NCBI RefSeq assembly: GCF_001465595.2
Contig: NZ_CP013481.2
Coordinates: forward strand, 2,480,001 to 2,544,000
DNA length: 64,000 nt
Source: Pandoraea apista
GTDB lineage: Bacteria; Pseudomonadota; Gammaproteobacteria; Burkholderiales; Burkholderiaceae
Direction of reading: 5' to 3'
In this document: piece by piece, positions 1 through 9,282 of the stretch
How the letters are laid out: every line of letters begins with the position of its first letter
How positions within the stretch are numbered: the first letter of the stretch is position 1
Notes under the pieces: model-generated
Databases searched by the model: none
What the model was told of the DNA's origin: nothing
The model's input: only the letters and a program-made list of their open reading frames with translations
Position numbers and translations under genes: made by a program

Positions 1-1
1 C

Positions 2-832
2 CGTTGTTTCGGCGGCGCGCAGCGCTTCTATCGTCACGCTTCGACCACCATCGGTCTGCCGATGCGTTTCTCGGTGTTCCTTCCGCCCCAGGCACGCGAC
101 GGACGCGCTGTGCCCGCGCTGTTCTATCTCGCGGGGCTGACCTGCACGGAAGAGACGTTCATGATCAAGGGCGGTGCGCAGTGGCTCGCAGCAGAGCACG
201 GCGTCGCGCTGATTGCACCCGACACCAGCCCGCGTGGTGCGGGTGTACCGGGGGAGACCGATGCGTGGGATTTCGGTGTCGGCGCCGGTTTCTATCTCGA
301 CGCCACGCAGGCGCCATGGTCCGCGAACTATCGCATGTACAGCTATCTCGTGGACGAACTGTACGGATTGGTGACGCAATCGTTGCCCATCGACGCGCAG
401 CGTATCGGCATCTTCGGGCACTCGATGGGCGGGCATGGCGCATTGACGCTTGCGCTGCGCAATCCTGACAAATTCCGTTCAGTGTCGGCGTTCGCGCCGA
501 TTGCGGCGCCGATGCGTTGCCCGTGGGGTGAGAAGGCGTTTACCGGATATCTGGGGACGGATCGCGAAACGTGGCGGAAGTACGACGCCAGCGAACTGAT
601 TGCGAGCGCCGGGCAGATGGTGTTTCCGGGCGGCATTCTGATCGATCAGGGCTTGAACGATCAGTTTCTCGAAGCGCAACTGCATCCGGACATCTTCGAG
701 CGCGCCTGCCGCGACGCCGGCCAACCGCTTACGCTGCGGCGTCACAACGGTTACGACCACGGCTACTACTTCATTCAGACCTTCATGGCGGATCATCTCT
801 CACATCACGCCGAGCATCTGCGCGCGTACTGA
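2..832 (+). CDS. fghA: S-formylglutathione hydrolase, 5' end cut by window
   Basis: This gene hydrolyses S-formylglutathione to formate and glutathione, the last step of glutathione-dependent formaldehyde detoxification in the cytoplasm. It is an esterase-D type alpha/beta hydrolase. The reading frame is open from base 2 and begins RCFGGAQRFYRH, a characteristic N-terminal stretch, so only about 6-10 residues lie outside the window; 276 residues are visible. The nucleophile elbow GHSMGGHGA, the oxyanion-region LTCTEETF and the C-terminal catalytic His region DHGYYFIQ are all present. An internal ATG at 62 could be mistaken for the start, but the conserved residues before it argue against that. 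The partner adhC-type dehydrogenase would be expected just upstream, outside the window. Confidence 0.93.
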   Translation, partial: RCFGGAQRFYRHASTTIGLPMRFSVFLPPQARDGRAVPALFYLAGLTCTEETFMIKGGAQWLAAEHGVALIAPDTSPRGAGVPGETDAWDFGVGAGFYLDATQAPWSANYRMYSYLVDELYGLVTQSLPIDAQRIGIFGHSMGGHGALTLALRNPDKFRSVSAFAPIAAPMRCPWGEKAFTGYLGTDRETWRKYDASELIASAGQMVFPGGILIDQGLNDQFLEAQLHPDIFERACRDAGQPLTLRRHNGYDHGYYFIQTFMADHLSHHAEHLRAY

Positions 833-874
833 TCTGTCCGTTCCCTTCACCGGCGCGCGATTTTCGCCGCGCCG

Positions 875-1732
875 TCAGACCGCCTGCGCCTCATAACGGC
901 GCGGCGGTGTGACGATCTCGTCTTGTGCCCGAACGATCTCCAACTCGTAACGGCCGGCGAGATGCGTGGCGCACAGCACCGCGTCGACCGCTGCCAGCGT
1001 GTGCTCGAACGCCGCACGCACCGTATCGCCTTTGAGCCATCGTGCGAGGAAGACACCCGAGGTCAGGTCGCCCACGCCCACGGGATGACGTGAGAACGGA
1101 TACAGCGGACGGTGGCCGTGCCAGGCCTCGTCGTTCGTCACGACCAGCATGTCGAACCGGTCGGCGGGCTTGCCGGCGTATTCCAGATGCTTGACGAGCA
1201 CCATCTTCGGCCCGCGCGAAATCAACGTGCGGCATGCTGCCACTGCATCGTCGAACGTGTCGATCGGATGCTGCGAGAGCTTCTCCAGTTCGAGATGATT
1301 GGGGGCCATGATGTCGGCGGCCGCCGGCATATATTCGACGAGAAATTGCTCGATGCCCGGCTTGACCTGACACCCCTTCTCGGGATGGCCCATCACCGGG
1401 TCGCACAGGTAGATCGCAGCGGGATTGGCCTGTTTGACGCGTTCCACCGCCGCGAGCACGAAGCCCGCCTGTTCCGGCGCACCGAGGTAGCCGGAGAGTA
1501 TGGCGTCGCAACTGCCCAGTTCCCCAATGTCGTCGATGCCCTCGACCAGCCGTAGAATTTCCTCGCTGGGCAGCGCCTGACCGGTCCATTTGCCGTACTG
1601 CGTGTGATTCGAAAACTGCACCGTGTTGATCGGCCAGACGTTGACACCGAGACGGCGCATCGGGAATTCGGCGGCGCTGTTGTCGGCGTGGCCGAATACG
1701 ACATGGGACTGAATGCTGAGGACGTTTTTCAT
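875..1732 (-). CDS. pdxY: Pyridoxal kinase PdxY
   Basis: PdxY phosphorylates pyridoxal to pyridoxal 5'-phosphate in the B6 salvage pathway; it is a ribokinase-fold cytoplasmic enzyme. The 285-residue product starts [15 protein letters not shown] and carries [32 protein letters not shown] and the anion-hole motif [10 protein letters not shown], all very close to enterobacterial PdxY (about 287 residues). An upstream in-frame ATG at 1780 would add 16 residues, but those codons overlap the stem of the fusA terminator (1762-1821), so the start at 1732 is preferred. No strong Shine-Dalgarno sequence is seen. The gene lies downstream of fusA on the same strand but is separated from it by that terminator, so it probably has its own promoter. 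Confidence 0.93.
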   Translation of the reverse strand: MKNVLSIQSHVVFGHADNSAAEFPMRRLGVNVWPINTVQFSNHTQYGKWTGQALPSEEILRLVEGIDDIGELGSCDAILSGYLGAPEQAGFVLAAVERVKQANPAAIYLCDPVMGHPEKGCQVKPGIEQFLVEYMPAAADIMAPNHLELEKLSQHPIDTFDDAVAACRTLISRGPKMVLVKHLEYAGKPADRFDMLVVTNDEAWHGHRPLYPFSRHPVGVGDLTSGVFLARWLKGDTVRAAFEHTLAAVDAVLCATHLAGRYELEIVRAQDEIVTPPRRYEAQAV

Positions 1733-1750
1733 GTTGATGTGGTGCGCTTG

Positions 1751-1821
1751 GGCAAAAAGGACAACGCCCGCGACCGGCACGATCCTGTCCGAAGAAGGAA
1801 GCGTGCCGGTCGCGGGCGTTG
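1751..1821 (-). terminator. Strong rho-independent terminator after fusA
   Basis: A 20-bp perfect stem (1762-1781 with 1802-1821) closes a 20-nt loop. Read on the minus strand it is followed by TCCTTTTTGCC. This is a textbook intrinsic terminator placed 61 bp after the fusA stop codon and just before pdxY, so it should insulate pdxY from fusA transcription. Confidence 0.85.
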
Positions 1822-1882
1822 ATCGTCATGGCGGCGGCCAGCGTCCAGCGTCTGCTGCGCCGTCGCCATAACGTTTGCTGCG

Positions 1883-3979
1883 TTACTTCTTGGACGAGAT
1901 GATGGCGTCGGCCACGTTCTTAGGCGCCTCGGCGTAGTGTTTGAACTCCATCGTGTAAGTGGCGCGGCCTTGCGTGAGCGAGCGCAACGATGTCGAGTAG
2001 CCGAACATCTCCGACAGAGGCACTTCGGCGCGCACGATCTTGCCGCCGCCCACGATGTCGTCCATGCCCTGCATGATGCCGCGACGTCCCGAGAGGTCGC
2101 CCATCACGTTACCCATGAACTCTTCGGGCGTTTCGACTTCCACGGCCATCATGGGCTCTAGCAGCACCGGGTCGGCTCTGCGCATGGCCTCCTTGAAAGC
2201 CATCGAACCGGCCATGCGGAACGCATTCTCGTTCGAGTCGACGTCATGGTATGAACCGAACGTCAGCGTGACCTTCACGTTGACAACCGGATAGCCGGCC
2301 ACCACCCCGCTGTTGAGCGTCTCGCGAATGCCCTTGTCCACGGCAGGGATGTACTCGCGCGGCACCACGCCGCCCTTGATCGCGTCGACGAATTCGTAGG
2401 GCTTTTCCTTGTCCGGCTCGAGCGAGATGACCACGTCGCCATACTGGCCGCGTCCGCCCGATTGCTTGACGAATTTGCCCTGCACGTCCTCGACTTTCTT
2501 GCGCACCGTTTCGCGATAGGCGACTTGCGGCTTGCCGACGGTCGCTTCCACACCGAACTCGCGGCGCATGCGATCGACCAGAATTTCGAGGTGCAGCTCG
2601 CCCATGCCCGAGATAATGGTCTGTCCCGACTCTTCGTCGGTCTGCACGCGGAACGACGGGTCTTCCTGCGCCAGACGATTGAGCGCGAGCCCCATCTTTT
2701 CCTGATCGCCCTTCGTCTTCGGCTCGACGGCCTGCGAGATCACCGGCTCCGGAAACTCCATCTTTTCCAGAATGATCACGTTGTTCGGATCGCACAGCGT
2801 GTCGCCGGTTGTTGCCTCCTTCAGGCCAACGGCAGCGGCAATGTCGCCCGCGCGCACTTCCTTGATTTCCTGGCGCGTATTGGCGTGCATTTGCAAAATG
2901 CGGCCCAGACGTTCTTTCTTGCCCTTAAGCGGGTTGAGCACCGTGCCGCCCGACTCGATCACGCCCGAGTACACGCGGAAGAAGATCAACTGGCCGACGA
3001 ACGGGTCGGTCATGATCTTGAAGGCGAGGGCGGCGAACGGTTCGTCATCCGACGGATGGCGCTCGATCTCCTTGTCGTCCTCGTCGTGACCGGCAATGGC
3101 GGGCACGTCAACAGGCGAGGGCAAGTAGTCGATCACGGCGTCCAGCATGGCCTGCACGCCCTTGTTCTTGAAGGCGGTGCCGCACAGCATCGGCACGATC
3201 TCGCCTGCGACGGTGCGCTTGCGCAACCCGGCCTGAATTTCCGCTTCGCTCAGCGTTTCTCCGCCGAGATACTTCTCAAGCAACGCCTCGTCGGCCTCGG
3301 CGGCGGCTTCGATCATTTTCTCGTGCCATTCCTGCGCCGTGTCCCTGAGGTTGGCGGGAATGTCGACATAATCGAACTTCACGCCTTTCGATTCCTCGTC
3401 CCAGACGATACCTTTCATCTTCACGAGATCGACCACGCCCTGGAAGTTGTCCTCGGCGCCAATGGGAATCTGAATCGGGACGGCGTTGCCGCGCAGACGT
3501 TCGTGAATCTGCCTGTAGACGCGGAAGAAGTCGGCGCCCACGCGGTCCATCTTGTTGACGAACGCGATACGCGGCACCTTGTATTTGTTGGCCTGGCGCC
3601 AGACAGTCTCGGATTGCGGCTGCACGCCGCCGACCGAGTCGTAGACCATGCACGCCCCATCGAGCACGCGCATCGAGCGCTCGACTTCAATGGTGAAGTC
3701 GACGTGACCGGGGGTGTCGATGATGTTGATGCGATGTTCGGGATAGTTGCCGGCCATGCCGCGCCAGAAGCAGGTCGTCGCGGCAGACGTGATCGTAATG
3801 CCGCGTTCTTGTTCCTGCTCCATCCAGTCCATTGTGGCAGCGCCTTCGTGGACTTCGCCCAGCTTGTGGTTGACGCCCGTATAGAACAGGATGCGTTCGG
3901 TCGTCGTTGTTTTGCCAGCGTCGATGTGAGCACTGATGCCGATGTTTCGGTAGCGCTCGATGGGGGTCTTTCGGGCCAC
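1883..3979 (-). CDS. fusA: Elongation factor G (solitary copy)
   Basis: EF-G is the translational GTPase that moves tRNAs and mRNA during elongation and, with RRF, recycles ribosomes. The product is 698 residues, the normal length. The GTPase motifs are visible: G1 AHIDAGKTT (residues 17-25), DTPGH, NKMD and the CGTAFK region; domains II-V follow, including the domain IV segment GGRGQYGDV. The start is taken as the GTG at 3979 because [22 protein letters not shown] matches the family N-terminus and AAGAGGTG sits just upstream; a far upstream ATG at 4141 gives unrelated sequence. The usual str-operon neighbours (rpsL, rpsG, tuf) are absent, so this is probably a second EF-G gene in this genome. 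That last point is inference. Confidence 0.93.
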   Translation of the reverse strand: MARKTPIERYRNIGISAHIDAGKTTTTERILFYTGVNHKLGEVHEGAATMDWMEQEQERGITITSAATTCFWRGMAGNYPEHRINIIDTPGHVDFTIEVERSMRVLDGACMVYDSVGGVQPQSETVWRQANKYKVPRIAFVNKMDRVGADFFRVYRQIHERLRGNAVPIQIPIGAEDNFQGVVDLVKMKGIVWDEESKGVKFDYVDIPANLRDTAQEWHEKMIEAAAEADEALLEKYLGGETLSEAEIQAGLRKRTVAGEIVPMLCGTAFKNKGVQAMLDAVIDYLPSPVDVPAIAGHDEDDKEIERHPSDDEPFAALAFKIMTDPFVGQLIFFRVYSGVIESGGTVLNPLKGKKERLGRILQMHANTRQEIKEVRAGDIAAAVGLKEATTGDTLCDPNNVIILEKMEFPEPVISQAVEPKTKGDQEKMGLALNRLAQEDPSFRVQTDEESGQTIISGMGELHLEILVDRMRREFGVEATVGKPQVAYRETVRKKVEDVQGKFVKQSGGRGQYGDVVISLEPDKEKPYEFVDAIKGGVVPREYIPAVDKGIRETLNSGVVAGYPVVNVKVTLTFGSYHDVDSNENAFRMAGSMAFKEAMRRADPVLLEPMMAVEVETPEEFMGNVMGDLSGRRGIMQGMDDIVGGGKIVRAEVPLSEMFGYSTSLRSLTQGRATYTMEFKHYAEAPKNVADAIISSKK

Positions 3980-4275
3980 GGTACACCTCTTTTCCAGACG
4001 GTGGGAAAAAGCATAGCAGCAGCCATCATACTCCAATGTTGCAATGCCGCGCTGACCGGCACATCGCGCCAAAGACCAGCAATCATGGGGATTTGCGACG
4101 GGCCGCGGCACTGTGTCACGGACCGTTGCAATCCTCTGCAACCCCTCGCAGCCCCATGCAATCTGCGGCGTGCCGAAGCCCTGCCGCCGTGCCCCGGCAG
4201 TATCGCCAGGGCAACCGGCGCGAGGGGTGTCCTCTGCCTTGCTGTCACGTCATCGGAGGCTTATGCGCTCACGCG

Positions 4276-5919
4276 TTACGCCACCTGACGTTGGCGGGCG
4301 AACGCGAGCACCGGCCCACGAGGGCCGTTGGCGGCAACGTCTGCGTCGTCGTGACCGGACGAATACGCATCGCCGTCCGCGAGGCGGAACACCGCGACGG
4401 CCTCTCGTAATTGACGTGCCTGATCCTCGAGCGACCCGGCGGCCGCAGTGGCCTCTTCCACGAGTGCCGCGTTTTGCTGCGTGACCTGATCCATCTGCAT
4501 GACGGCCGTGTTGACTTGCTCGATGCCCCCCGATTGTTCGCTTGATGCGGCGGAAATTTCCCCCATGATGTCGGTTACGCGTTGCACAGCCTGCACGATC
4601 TCGATCATCGTGCGACCGGCATCGCGCACTTGTGCCGAGCCGTCTTCGACCTTGCCCACGGACGTCTCGATGAGCGCCTTGATTTCCTTGGCGGCGGCCG
4701 CGCTGCGCTGCGCGAGCGTGCGGACTTCGCCGGCGACAACAGCGAAGCCGCGTCCCTGTTCGCCGGCACGCGCGGCTTCGACGGCGGCGTTCAGGGCGAG
4801 GATGTTCGTCTGGAAAGCAATGCCGTCGATCACGCCGATGATGTCGTTGATCTTCGCCGAGCTGGCAGCGATATCCTGCATCGAGGTGACGGCGCGCTCG
4901 ACGACGCGCCCGCCTTCGCCTGCGATCTCCGACGCGTTGGAGGCCAGTTGACTTGCCTGACGGGCGTTGTCCGCGTTTTGACGCACGGTCGCGGTCAGTT
5001 GCTCCATCGACGAGGCAGTCTCTTCAAGCGAGGCGGCTTGCTCTTCGGTTCGTGCCGACAAATCGGTGTTGCCCGCGAGCAATTGCCCCGACGCCGACGC
5101 GATGGCTGCCGTGCCGCTGCGCACCCGCCGCACGATTTGATCGAGACTTTCATTCATGTGTTTAAGGGCCGCCATCAGTTGACCGGTTTCGTCGCGGCTC
5201 GTTACGTCGATACGGCTCGAGAGATCGCCTTTCGCCACACGCTCGGCGACTTCGACGGCGCGCGCGATCGGACGCGTGATGCTGCGCGTGACCGACCAGG
5301 CGGCAACGATCCCGGCAACGGTCGCCGTTGCGCCAATGGCGGCGAGCAGCCATTTGGCGAACACGATGTCGGCGCTCGTGGCCGCACCGGTTTCGTCCAC
5401 GATCTTCTGCTGGAGCGTGACCAGCTCAACGGCTTCTGCCTGCATGGCGTCGAGGGCGGGCAGGGCGTCCTGCTGAACAATGCGAAGCGCAGCGTCTCGT
5501 TGGTCAGCCGCCAACTCTGCCAGGACGCTGCCACGCGCTTTCAGAAAGGCGTCGTTATGTTGTCGCATGGTACTGAGCAGCTGTTTGCCTTGTGCCGACG
5601 TTACGTACTTGTCGAGCACCTCCTGTGCCTTCGCGATGCGGGCCAGATTGACGTCGATTCGCTGATTCAGCGCGTTGCGTTGGGCGGTGTCCGTGGCGAT
5701 GGCAATCTCCGTCAGACGTCGCGCGTTGCCGCGCACCATGGCGTCGATGCTATGTGCCGCATCGGCCTTGGCCCACGCGCGGGTGAGCAGTTCTTCGTTG
5801 GCTCGCTCGATGGCAACGAAGCGCACGAGCGCGATGAACAGCATTGTCAGCAGCAGGATTAGCAACGTACCGAAACCGAGGGTCAGCCGGGTTCGGATCT
5901 TCAGGTCGGCGATTCGCAT
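4276..5919 (-). CDS. Methyl-accepting chemotaxis protein
   Basis: This is an inner-membrane chemoreceptor that signals to CheA/CheW. The 547 residues run as: a short cytoplasmic start, TM1 (about residues 12-33), a periplasmic four-helix-bundle sensor with the Tar/PilJ-like look of a 4HB_MCP domain (about 34-188), TM2 (about 190-212), a HAMP domain (about 213-265), and a long signalling coiled coil. The conserved hairpin tip reads [28 protein letters not shown], and the methylation-helix pattern [13 protein letters not shown] is also seen. The start at 5919 has AAGGAG about nine bases before it; the frame continues upstream but those residues are not membrane-receptor-like. The ligand cannot be told from sequence. 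There is no CheB/CheR or flagellar gene nearby, so it is an orphan receptor. Confidence 0.9.
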   Translation of the reverse strand: MRIADLKIRTRLTLGFGTLLILLLTMLFIALVRFVAIERANEELLTRAWAKADAAHSIDAMVRGNARRLTEIAIATDTAQRNALNQRIDVNLARIAKAQEVLDKYVTSAQGKQLLSTMRQHNDAFLKARGSVLAELAADQRDAALRIVQQDALPALDAMQAEAVELVTLQQKIVDETGAATSADIVFAKWLLAAIGATATVAGIVAAWSVTRSITRPIARAVEVAERVAKGDLSSRIDVTSRDETGQLMAALKHMNESLDQIVRRVRSGTAAIASASGQLLAGNTDLSARTEEQAASLEETASSMEQLTATVRQNADNARQASQLASNASEIAGEGGRVVERAVTSMQDIAASSAKINDIIGVIDGIAFQTNILALNAAVEAARAGEQGRGFAVVAGEVRTLAQRSAAAAKEIKALIETSVGKVEDGSAQVRDAGRTMIEIVQAVQRVTDIMGEISAASSEQSGGIEQVNTAVMQMDQVTQQNAALVEEATAAAGSLEDQARQLREAVAVFRLADGDAYSSGHDDADVAANGPRGPVLAFARQRQVA

Positions 5920-6226
5920 GGGAATGACTCCTTTTAGGGATTTGTTGCCGGGACTACACGGAAGACGTGTGGCTTTCGGCGGGTCGAGGAGTGGTCGCCG
6001 GTCTGCCGCAGAACGCGTCGATACGGTGGGTAAGGCATTGACGCGACGTTGGCTCACGCGTCGGGAACGACACGTGTGACATGTCCGGCGACGCGTGACG
6101 GGGGGATTCGATGAAGCCTGTCCGTCTACCTTCGTATACGACGCAAAATACGACAACTGAAGGTTTTCCTACATACAGGCGGGGTAAACGACGGGATGAG
6201 CCGTACGTAAAACGCTGACGGAAAAA
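5920..6226. other. Intergenic region upstream of the chemoreceptor
   Basis: About 300 bases without a credible gene. It must hold the promoter of the chemoreceptor gene and the 3' end signals of the BNR gene. I looked for a flagellar sigma-28 type promoter on the minus strand and did not see one. No clear terminator was found. Confidence 0.5.
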
Positions 6227-7342
6227 CTAGACGAAGCGCACGGCGTAAATGGGAGGTAAATGCGCCGAGACGCATTCCCATTGCTCGCCGGCGTTCTCGC
6301 TGATCCATAGCGCACCGGTTGTCGAGCCCATGGCGAGCGTGCGGCCGGTGGCATCGATGTCGAGTCCGTGGCGATAGATGAGATCGTAGGACGGGGTCTC
6401 CGGCAACCCATGCGAGAGCGCGGTGAAGGACTCGCCGCCATCGCGGGTGCGAGTGACCACAAGGCGCGCGTCGACCGGTATGCGGCACGCATCGCGTTGC
6501 GCCGGCGCGAACCATGCAACGTCGGGGTCGTGCGGATCGACAGCGACGGCAAAGCCGAAACTCGACGGCGCCGCCTGAATCCGCCGCCACGACGCGCCGT
6601 AATCGAGGGTGCGGAAGATACCGTTATGGTGCTGGGCCCACAAGGCGTTTGGTGCGTCGCGGCATTGCACGAGCCGGTGAACGTCCTGTGCGTTTGGGTC
6701 GAAACGCCGTTCCGGCGGCATGTAATCGGCTTCCATGCCGCTGGCCGCGAGCGCCCAGGTGTGTCCGTCGTCGCGCGTGCGCCAGACACCGCCAGTCGAT
6801 ACGGCGACCATCACCTGCCGGCTGTCGTGCGGATCGATGCAGATTGAATGGATGCCCGCATGATCGTAGCCACCGCCCATCCACTGCGCGCGCTCGGGGC
6901 GATCCCAAAGGCTGCGCACCAGTTCCCAGTGCTGCCCGTGGTCGGCCGAGCGGAACAGGCCGCCGGGAATCGTGCCGGCCCAGAGAACGCCGGGGGCGTC
7001 CGGGCCTGCGGCTTCGAGCGACCAGAGCAGATCGACCGACGGTGCCTGTGCTTCGCCGGAAGGTGGTTCGGACTGCTGCGTTTTCGGCGCGAAGGCCGGC
7101 GGTGCAAGTTCGGTCCACGCGTTCGCCTCACGTGCGCGGCACCAGAGTTTTACGCCGAAGTGTCCGAGATTGAGCGCTGCATAGTCCGTGCCGTCGCGCG
7201 CGTCATGCAGCACCATGCTCACGGGCTCGCCGGGAAAGTCGGGGGTGTTCGACATCAGGCGCCAGGTGGTGCCCTCACGTTGCCACGTGAACAATCCCTT
7301 GCGGGTCGCGACCAGCAGCGTGCCTCCGGTGACATGTTCCAT
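6227..7342 (-). CDS. BNR/Asp-box repeat beta-propeller protein
   Basis: This is a 371-residue protein of the sialidase/VPS10-like Asp-box propeller superfamily. Asp boxes of the form S/T-x-D-x-G-x-x-W/F occur at about residues 132-139 (SADHGQHW), 189-196 (TRDDGHTW), 245-252 (TLDYGASW), 299-306 (TRDGGESF) and 350-357 (SENAGEQW), the regular spacing of propeller blades. No signal peptide is present, so it is likely cytoplasmic, and I do not see a sialidase arginine triad, so a glycosidase role should not be assumed. AGGAGG lies six bases before the ATG. It follows the MoaD/ThiS-like gene by 46 bp on the same strand, so the two are very likely co-transcribed. Confidence 0.85.
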   Translation of the reverse strand: MEHVTGGTLLVATRKGLFTWQREGTTWRLMSNTPDFPGEPVSMVLHDARDGTDYAALNLGHFGVKLWCRAREANAWTELAPPAFAPKTQQSEPPSGEAQAPSVDLLWSLEAAGPDAPGVLWAGTIPGGLFRSADHGQHWELVRSLWDRPERAQWMGGGYDHAGIHSICIDPHDSRQVMVAVSTGGVWRTRDDGHTWALAASGMEADYMPPERRFDPNAQDVHRLVQCRDAPNALWAQHHNGIFRTLDYGASWRRIQAAPSSFGFAVAVDPHDPDVAWFAPAQRDACRIPVDARLVVTRTRDGGESFTALSHGLPETPSYDLIYRHGLDIDATGRTLAMGSTTGALWISENAGEQWECVSAHLPPIYAVRFV

Positions 7343-7388
7343 GGTTTTCCTCCTCGATGCATACGGGTCTTATGCGATGCCCGCCGGT

Positions 7389-7658
7389 TCATCCGCCTGA
7401 GAGCGCCTGCGCCACATACACGCGGCTGGCGTGCTGCAATGGATCGCTCAGCGAGTGACGGTCGCGTATCAGCCATCCGTCGACGAAGACCGCGACGTGG
7501 GCGCGTAACTGCCCCTGGTCATTGAACAGATAGCCACGCAGCCCAGGCGTTTGCGCAACGCATTGTGCGAGTGCGTCATGAACCGTCGGGCTGTCGACGC
7601 TCTGGTCGTCCACGCTCACGTAACGCTGGATTGCGGGTGCAAAGGTGACGGTCGCCAT
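7389..7658 (-). CDS. MoaD/ThiS-like ubiquitin-fold sulfur-carrier-type protein
   Basis: An 89-residue protein starting MATVTFAPAIQRYVSV and ending in ALSGG. The short beta-grasp layout and the terminal Gly-Gly match the MoaD/ThiS family, in which an E1-like enzyme adenylates the C-terminus and then loads sulfur. It is not the molybdopterin synthase moaD by context: no moaE, moeB or thi genes are near. An in-frame ATG at 7700 would add 14 residues that do not look like the family, so 7658 is chosen; the ribosome site there is weak. It is the first gene of a two-gene unit with the BNR propeller. What it carries or modifies is unknown. Confidence 0.78.
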   Translation of the reverse strand: MATVTFAPAIQRYVSVDDQSVDSPTVHDALAQCVAQTPGLRGYLFNDQGQLRAHVAVFVDGWLIRDRHSLSDPLQHASRVYVAQALSGG

Positions 7659-7700
7659 ACCCCGGTCATGCGGATGTCGTGGCGACACACAAACCCGCAT

Positions 7701-8008
7701 GCAATGAGAACGAGACTTTCAGTGTAGACAATGAGGATGGCTCGCGCAGTGTGCGTTTGGGCAGCGTTGCGTGGCCGCTGCGCTATGTTCCTTCGGAAAT
7801 AACGCGTGTTGCGGCCACCCGTGGTGCAGCAGTCCGCTATCTGGTGTCCTTTGAATAACGATCTGCGAGTGTCGTCGCCCGGGAAGCGTCGTCACAGGGT
7901 GAGGCCCCGCATATCGGACACTCCCCATCCCCCATTCACCTCATTATTGTTCACCATTATCGGAGTGCCCACGAGCGCAGTGCCGCGGGTAAATTCCAGG
8001 AGGGAGCA
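7701..8008. other. Intergenic region between divergent genes
   Basis: About 300 bases between the MoaD-like gene (minus) and the small plus-strand gene at 8009. It should contain both promoters. A near-repeat, TTCACCTCATTATTG then TTCACCATTATC, is present around 7937-7962. No protein-coding signal was found here. Confidence 0.4.
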
Positions 8009-8371
8009 ATGGCGAAGGGCAAAGGAAAAGACATCGGCATGGGACGTTGGTCCGATGCGGCGATCAAGCGGCAGTGGCGGCTGCACCGGGCGGGGGAGGC
8101 ATCGCAGAAGGAGGACTCGACGGTCAGGCGGCCGCCGGAGATTGCAAAGCGCGAAGGCTACTTTCTATGGAGTGTGAGGCAGGCGGCGTTTGTGGGGCGT
8201 CACGACGGTACGATCAAGGGGGGAGGACGGCATTTCGCAACATGCACCGCCCAGGCGAAGCGCTACGTCAGTGAAGCTCAGGCGAGGGCTGCGGGCGATG
8301 TCATCGCGGGCGATGTGCTGATCCTGTACGGCTACGCCGTCAACACCCCGCTGTACGTGGTGGGGCGTTGA
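8009..8371 (+). CDS. Hypothetical protein, 120 aa
   Basis: I do not recognise this family. The protein starts with a basic, Gly/Lys-rich segment (MAKGKGKDIGMGRW), continues with a charged middle, and ends in a hydrophobic patch (VLILYGYAVNTPLYVVG) too short and polar to call a membrane helix. AGGAGG stands just before the ATG, which is the best evidence that it is expressed. It has no same-strand partner. It ends shortly before the convergent glycine-zipper lipoprotein gene. Confidence 0.6.
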   Translation: MAKGKGKDIGMGRWSDAAIKRQWRLHRAGEASQKEDSTVRRPPEIAKREGYFLWSVRQAAFVGRHDGTIKGGGRHFATCTAQAKRYVSEAQARAAGDVIAGDVLILYGYAVNTPLYVVGR

Positions 8372-8416
8372 CGGCAACCCTGGCAAACCAGGCAAATCGC
8401 GGGCCTCGGGCGGCGA

Positions 8417-8605
8417 TTACTTGCCCAGTTCGTGACCGATGACCCCGCCGACGACGGCGCCGCCGATGGTACCTGCGGTGCTGCCGCCGGTGGCCTCGTG
8501 ACCGATGACACCCCCTGCAGCCGCGCCGCCAAGTGTGCAGCCCAACATCGACGAGCCCATCGCGAGCGCGGTGATGACAACCAGAATCGACTTTGCCGTT
8601 TTCAT
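8417..8605 (-). CDS. Small glycine-zipper lipoprotein
   Basis: A 62-residue protein with a lipoprotein signal peptide: the hydrophobic stretch ILVVITALAMGSSML is followed by a lipobox-like LGC with the acylated Cys at position 23. The mature part is almost wholly glycine-zipper repeats (GGAAAGGVIGHE, GGAVVGGVIGHE) of the OsmB/Rick_17kDa type, expected to form a membrane-associated hairpin at the outer membrane. AGGAGA precedes the start. Such proteins often respond to osmotic or envelope stress; no regulatory site is visible here to support that. Confidence 0.8.
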   Translation of the reverse strand: MKTAKSILVVITALAMGSSMLGCTLGGAAAGGVIGHEATGGSTAGTIGGAVVGGVIGHELGK

Positions 8606-8828
8606 AACGAATCTCCTGTGGCAGGTGTCAGCCGCGCGCCGCGCAGCGACATGAGATCAGCTTAGACGGCTTGCATTGTGCACACTATCGGTCGCGACTG
8701 AATCGATTGTAGGAATAGGACGACAGGCGGGAGCGCGAGAGAAGGCGGCGATGGGAGTGATGGCAGAAGGGGTGCCAGCGGCGAAAGGGGCGGTGATGGC
8801 GGTGACAGTGGGGGCAGTCGCGGTGGTA

Positions 8829-8862
8829 GAAACGACAAGGGCCGCATAATGTGCGGCCCTTG
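8829..8862 (-). terminator. Terminator after tRNA-Lys copy 1
   Basis: An 11-bp perfect stem (8836-8846 with 8852-8862) with a 5-nt loop, followed on the minus strand by TCGTTTCT. It closes the tRNA-Lys cluster. Confidence 0.65.
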
Positions 8863-8870
8863 AGGGTATC

Positions 8871-8946
8871 TGGTGGGGCGTGAGTGACTCGAACACTCGA
8901 CCTACGGATTAAGAGTCCGCTGCTCTACCAACTGAGCTAACGCCCC
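8871..8946 (-). tRNA. tRNA-Lys(CUU), copy 1
   Basis: A 76-nt tRNA with CCA encoded. The anticodon stem-loop CGGA-CTCTTAA-TCCG gives anticodon CUU, reading AAG. The acceptor stem pairs GGGGCGT with ACGCCCC, and the D-arm (AGCTCAGTTGGTAGAGC) and T-loop (TTCGAGT) are normal. It is identical to the copies at 9002 and 9135. Confidence 0.95.
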
Positions 8947-8961
8947 GGTACTACCGGGAGC

Positions 8962-8990
8962 AAAAAAGGCAGCACGCGATGCCGCCTTTT
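8962..8990 (-). terminator. Hairpin with T-run between tRNA-Lys copies 2 and 1
   Basis: On the minus strand, AAAAGGCGGCA and TGCTGCCTTTT form a stem with one mismatch, followed by a T-run and GCTCCC. It looks like an intrinsic terminator but sits between tRNA genes that share one clear promoter, so it may be leaky or serve as a processing signal. Confidence 0.55.
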
Positions 8991-9001
8991 CTGTGTGACT
9001 T

Positions 9002-9077
9002 TGGTGGGGCGTGAGTGACTCGAACACTCGACCTACGGATTAAGAGTCCGCTGCTCTACCAACTGAGCTAACGCCCC
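9002..9077 (-). tRNA. tRNA-Lys(CUU), copy 2
   Basis: Identical over all 76 nt to copies 1 and 3, including the encoded CCA. It is 55 bp from copy 1 and 57 bp from copy 3; the spacers differ in sequence but both hold a G+C stem with flanking A/T runs. Confidence 0.95.
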
Positions 9078-9092
9078 GATGCAACCGGGAAT

Positions 9093-9123
9093 AAAAAAGG
9101 CTGCACGGCGAAGCAGCCTTTTT
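9093..9123 (-). terminator. Hairpin with T-run between tRNA-Lys copies 3 and 2
   Basis: The stem pairs 9094-9104 with 9113-9123 (11 bp, 8-nt loop) and on the minus strand runs into TTTTTTATT. It has the form of an intrinsic terminator. It lies within what should be a single tRNA transcript. Confidence 0.6.
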
Positions 9124-9134
9124 CAGAATTCGTT

Positions 9135-9210
9135 TGGTGGGGCGTGAGTGACTCGAACACTCGACCTACGGATTAAGAGTCCGCTGCTCTACCAACTGAG
9201 CTAACGCCCC
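9135..9210 (-). tRNA. tRNA-Lys(CUU), copy 3 (promoter-proximal)
   Basis: Identical to copies 1 and 2. This is the first of the three to be transcribed; a near-consensus sigma-70 promoter lies directly upstream (9223-9251). Confidence 0.95.
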
Positions 9211-9222
9211 AACGAGACCGAG

Positions 9223-9251
9223 ATAATATCGGCTCTTCCGCAGGGGGTCAA
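9223..9251 (-). promoter_or_regulatory. Sigma-70 promoter of the tRNA-Lys cluster
   Basis: On the minus strand TTGACC (9251-9246) and TATTAT (9228-9223) are separated by exactly 17 bp. The predicted start is about 6 bases before the tRNA 5' end. Confidence 0.8.
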
Positions 9252-9282
9252 CCCTAAATGGTGAAAATCCGCAAAAAAGGTC

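Noticed and set aside
4..468. Open frame on plus overlapping the S-formylglutathione hydrolase
   Set aside because: Arg-rich shadow frame of the true gene; the hydrolase frame has clear conserved motifs.
2462..4288. A 608-codon open frame opposite fusA
   Set aside because: Antisense shadow of a GC-rich gene; composition is His/Arg/Leu-rich without domains, while fusA is unmistakable.
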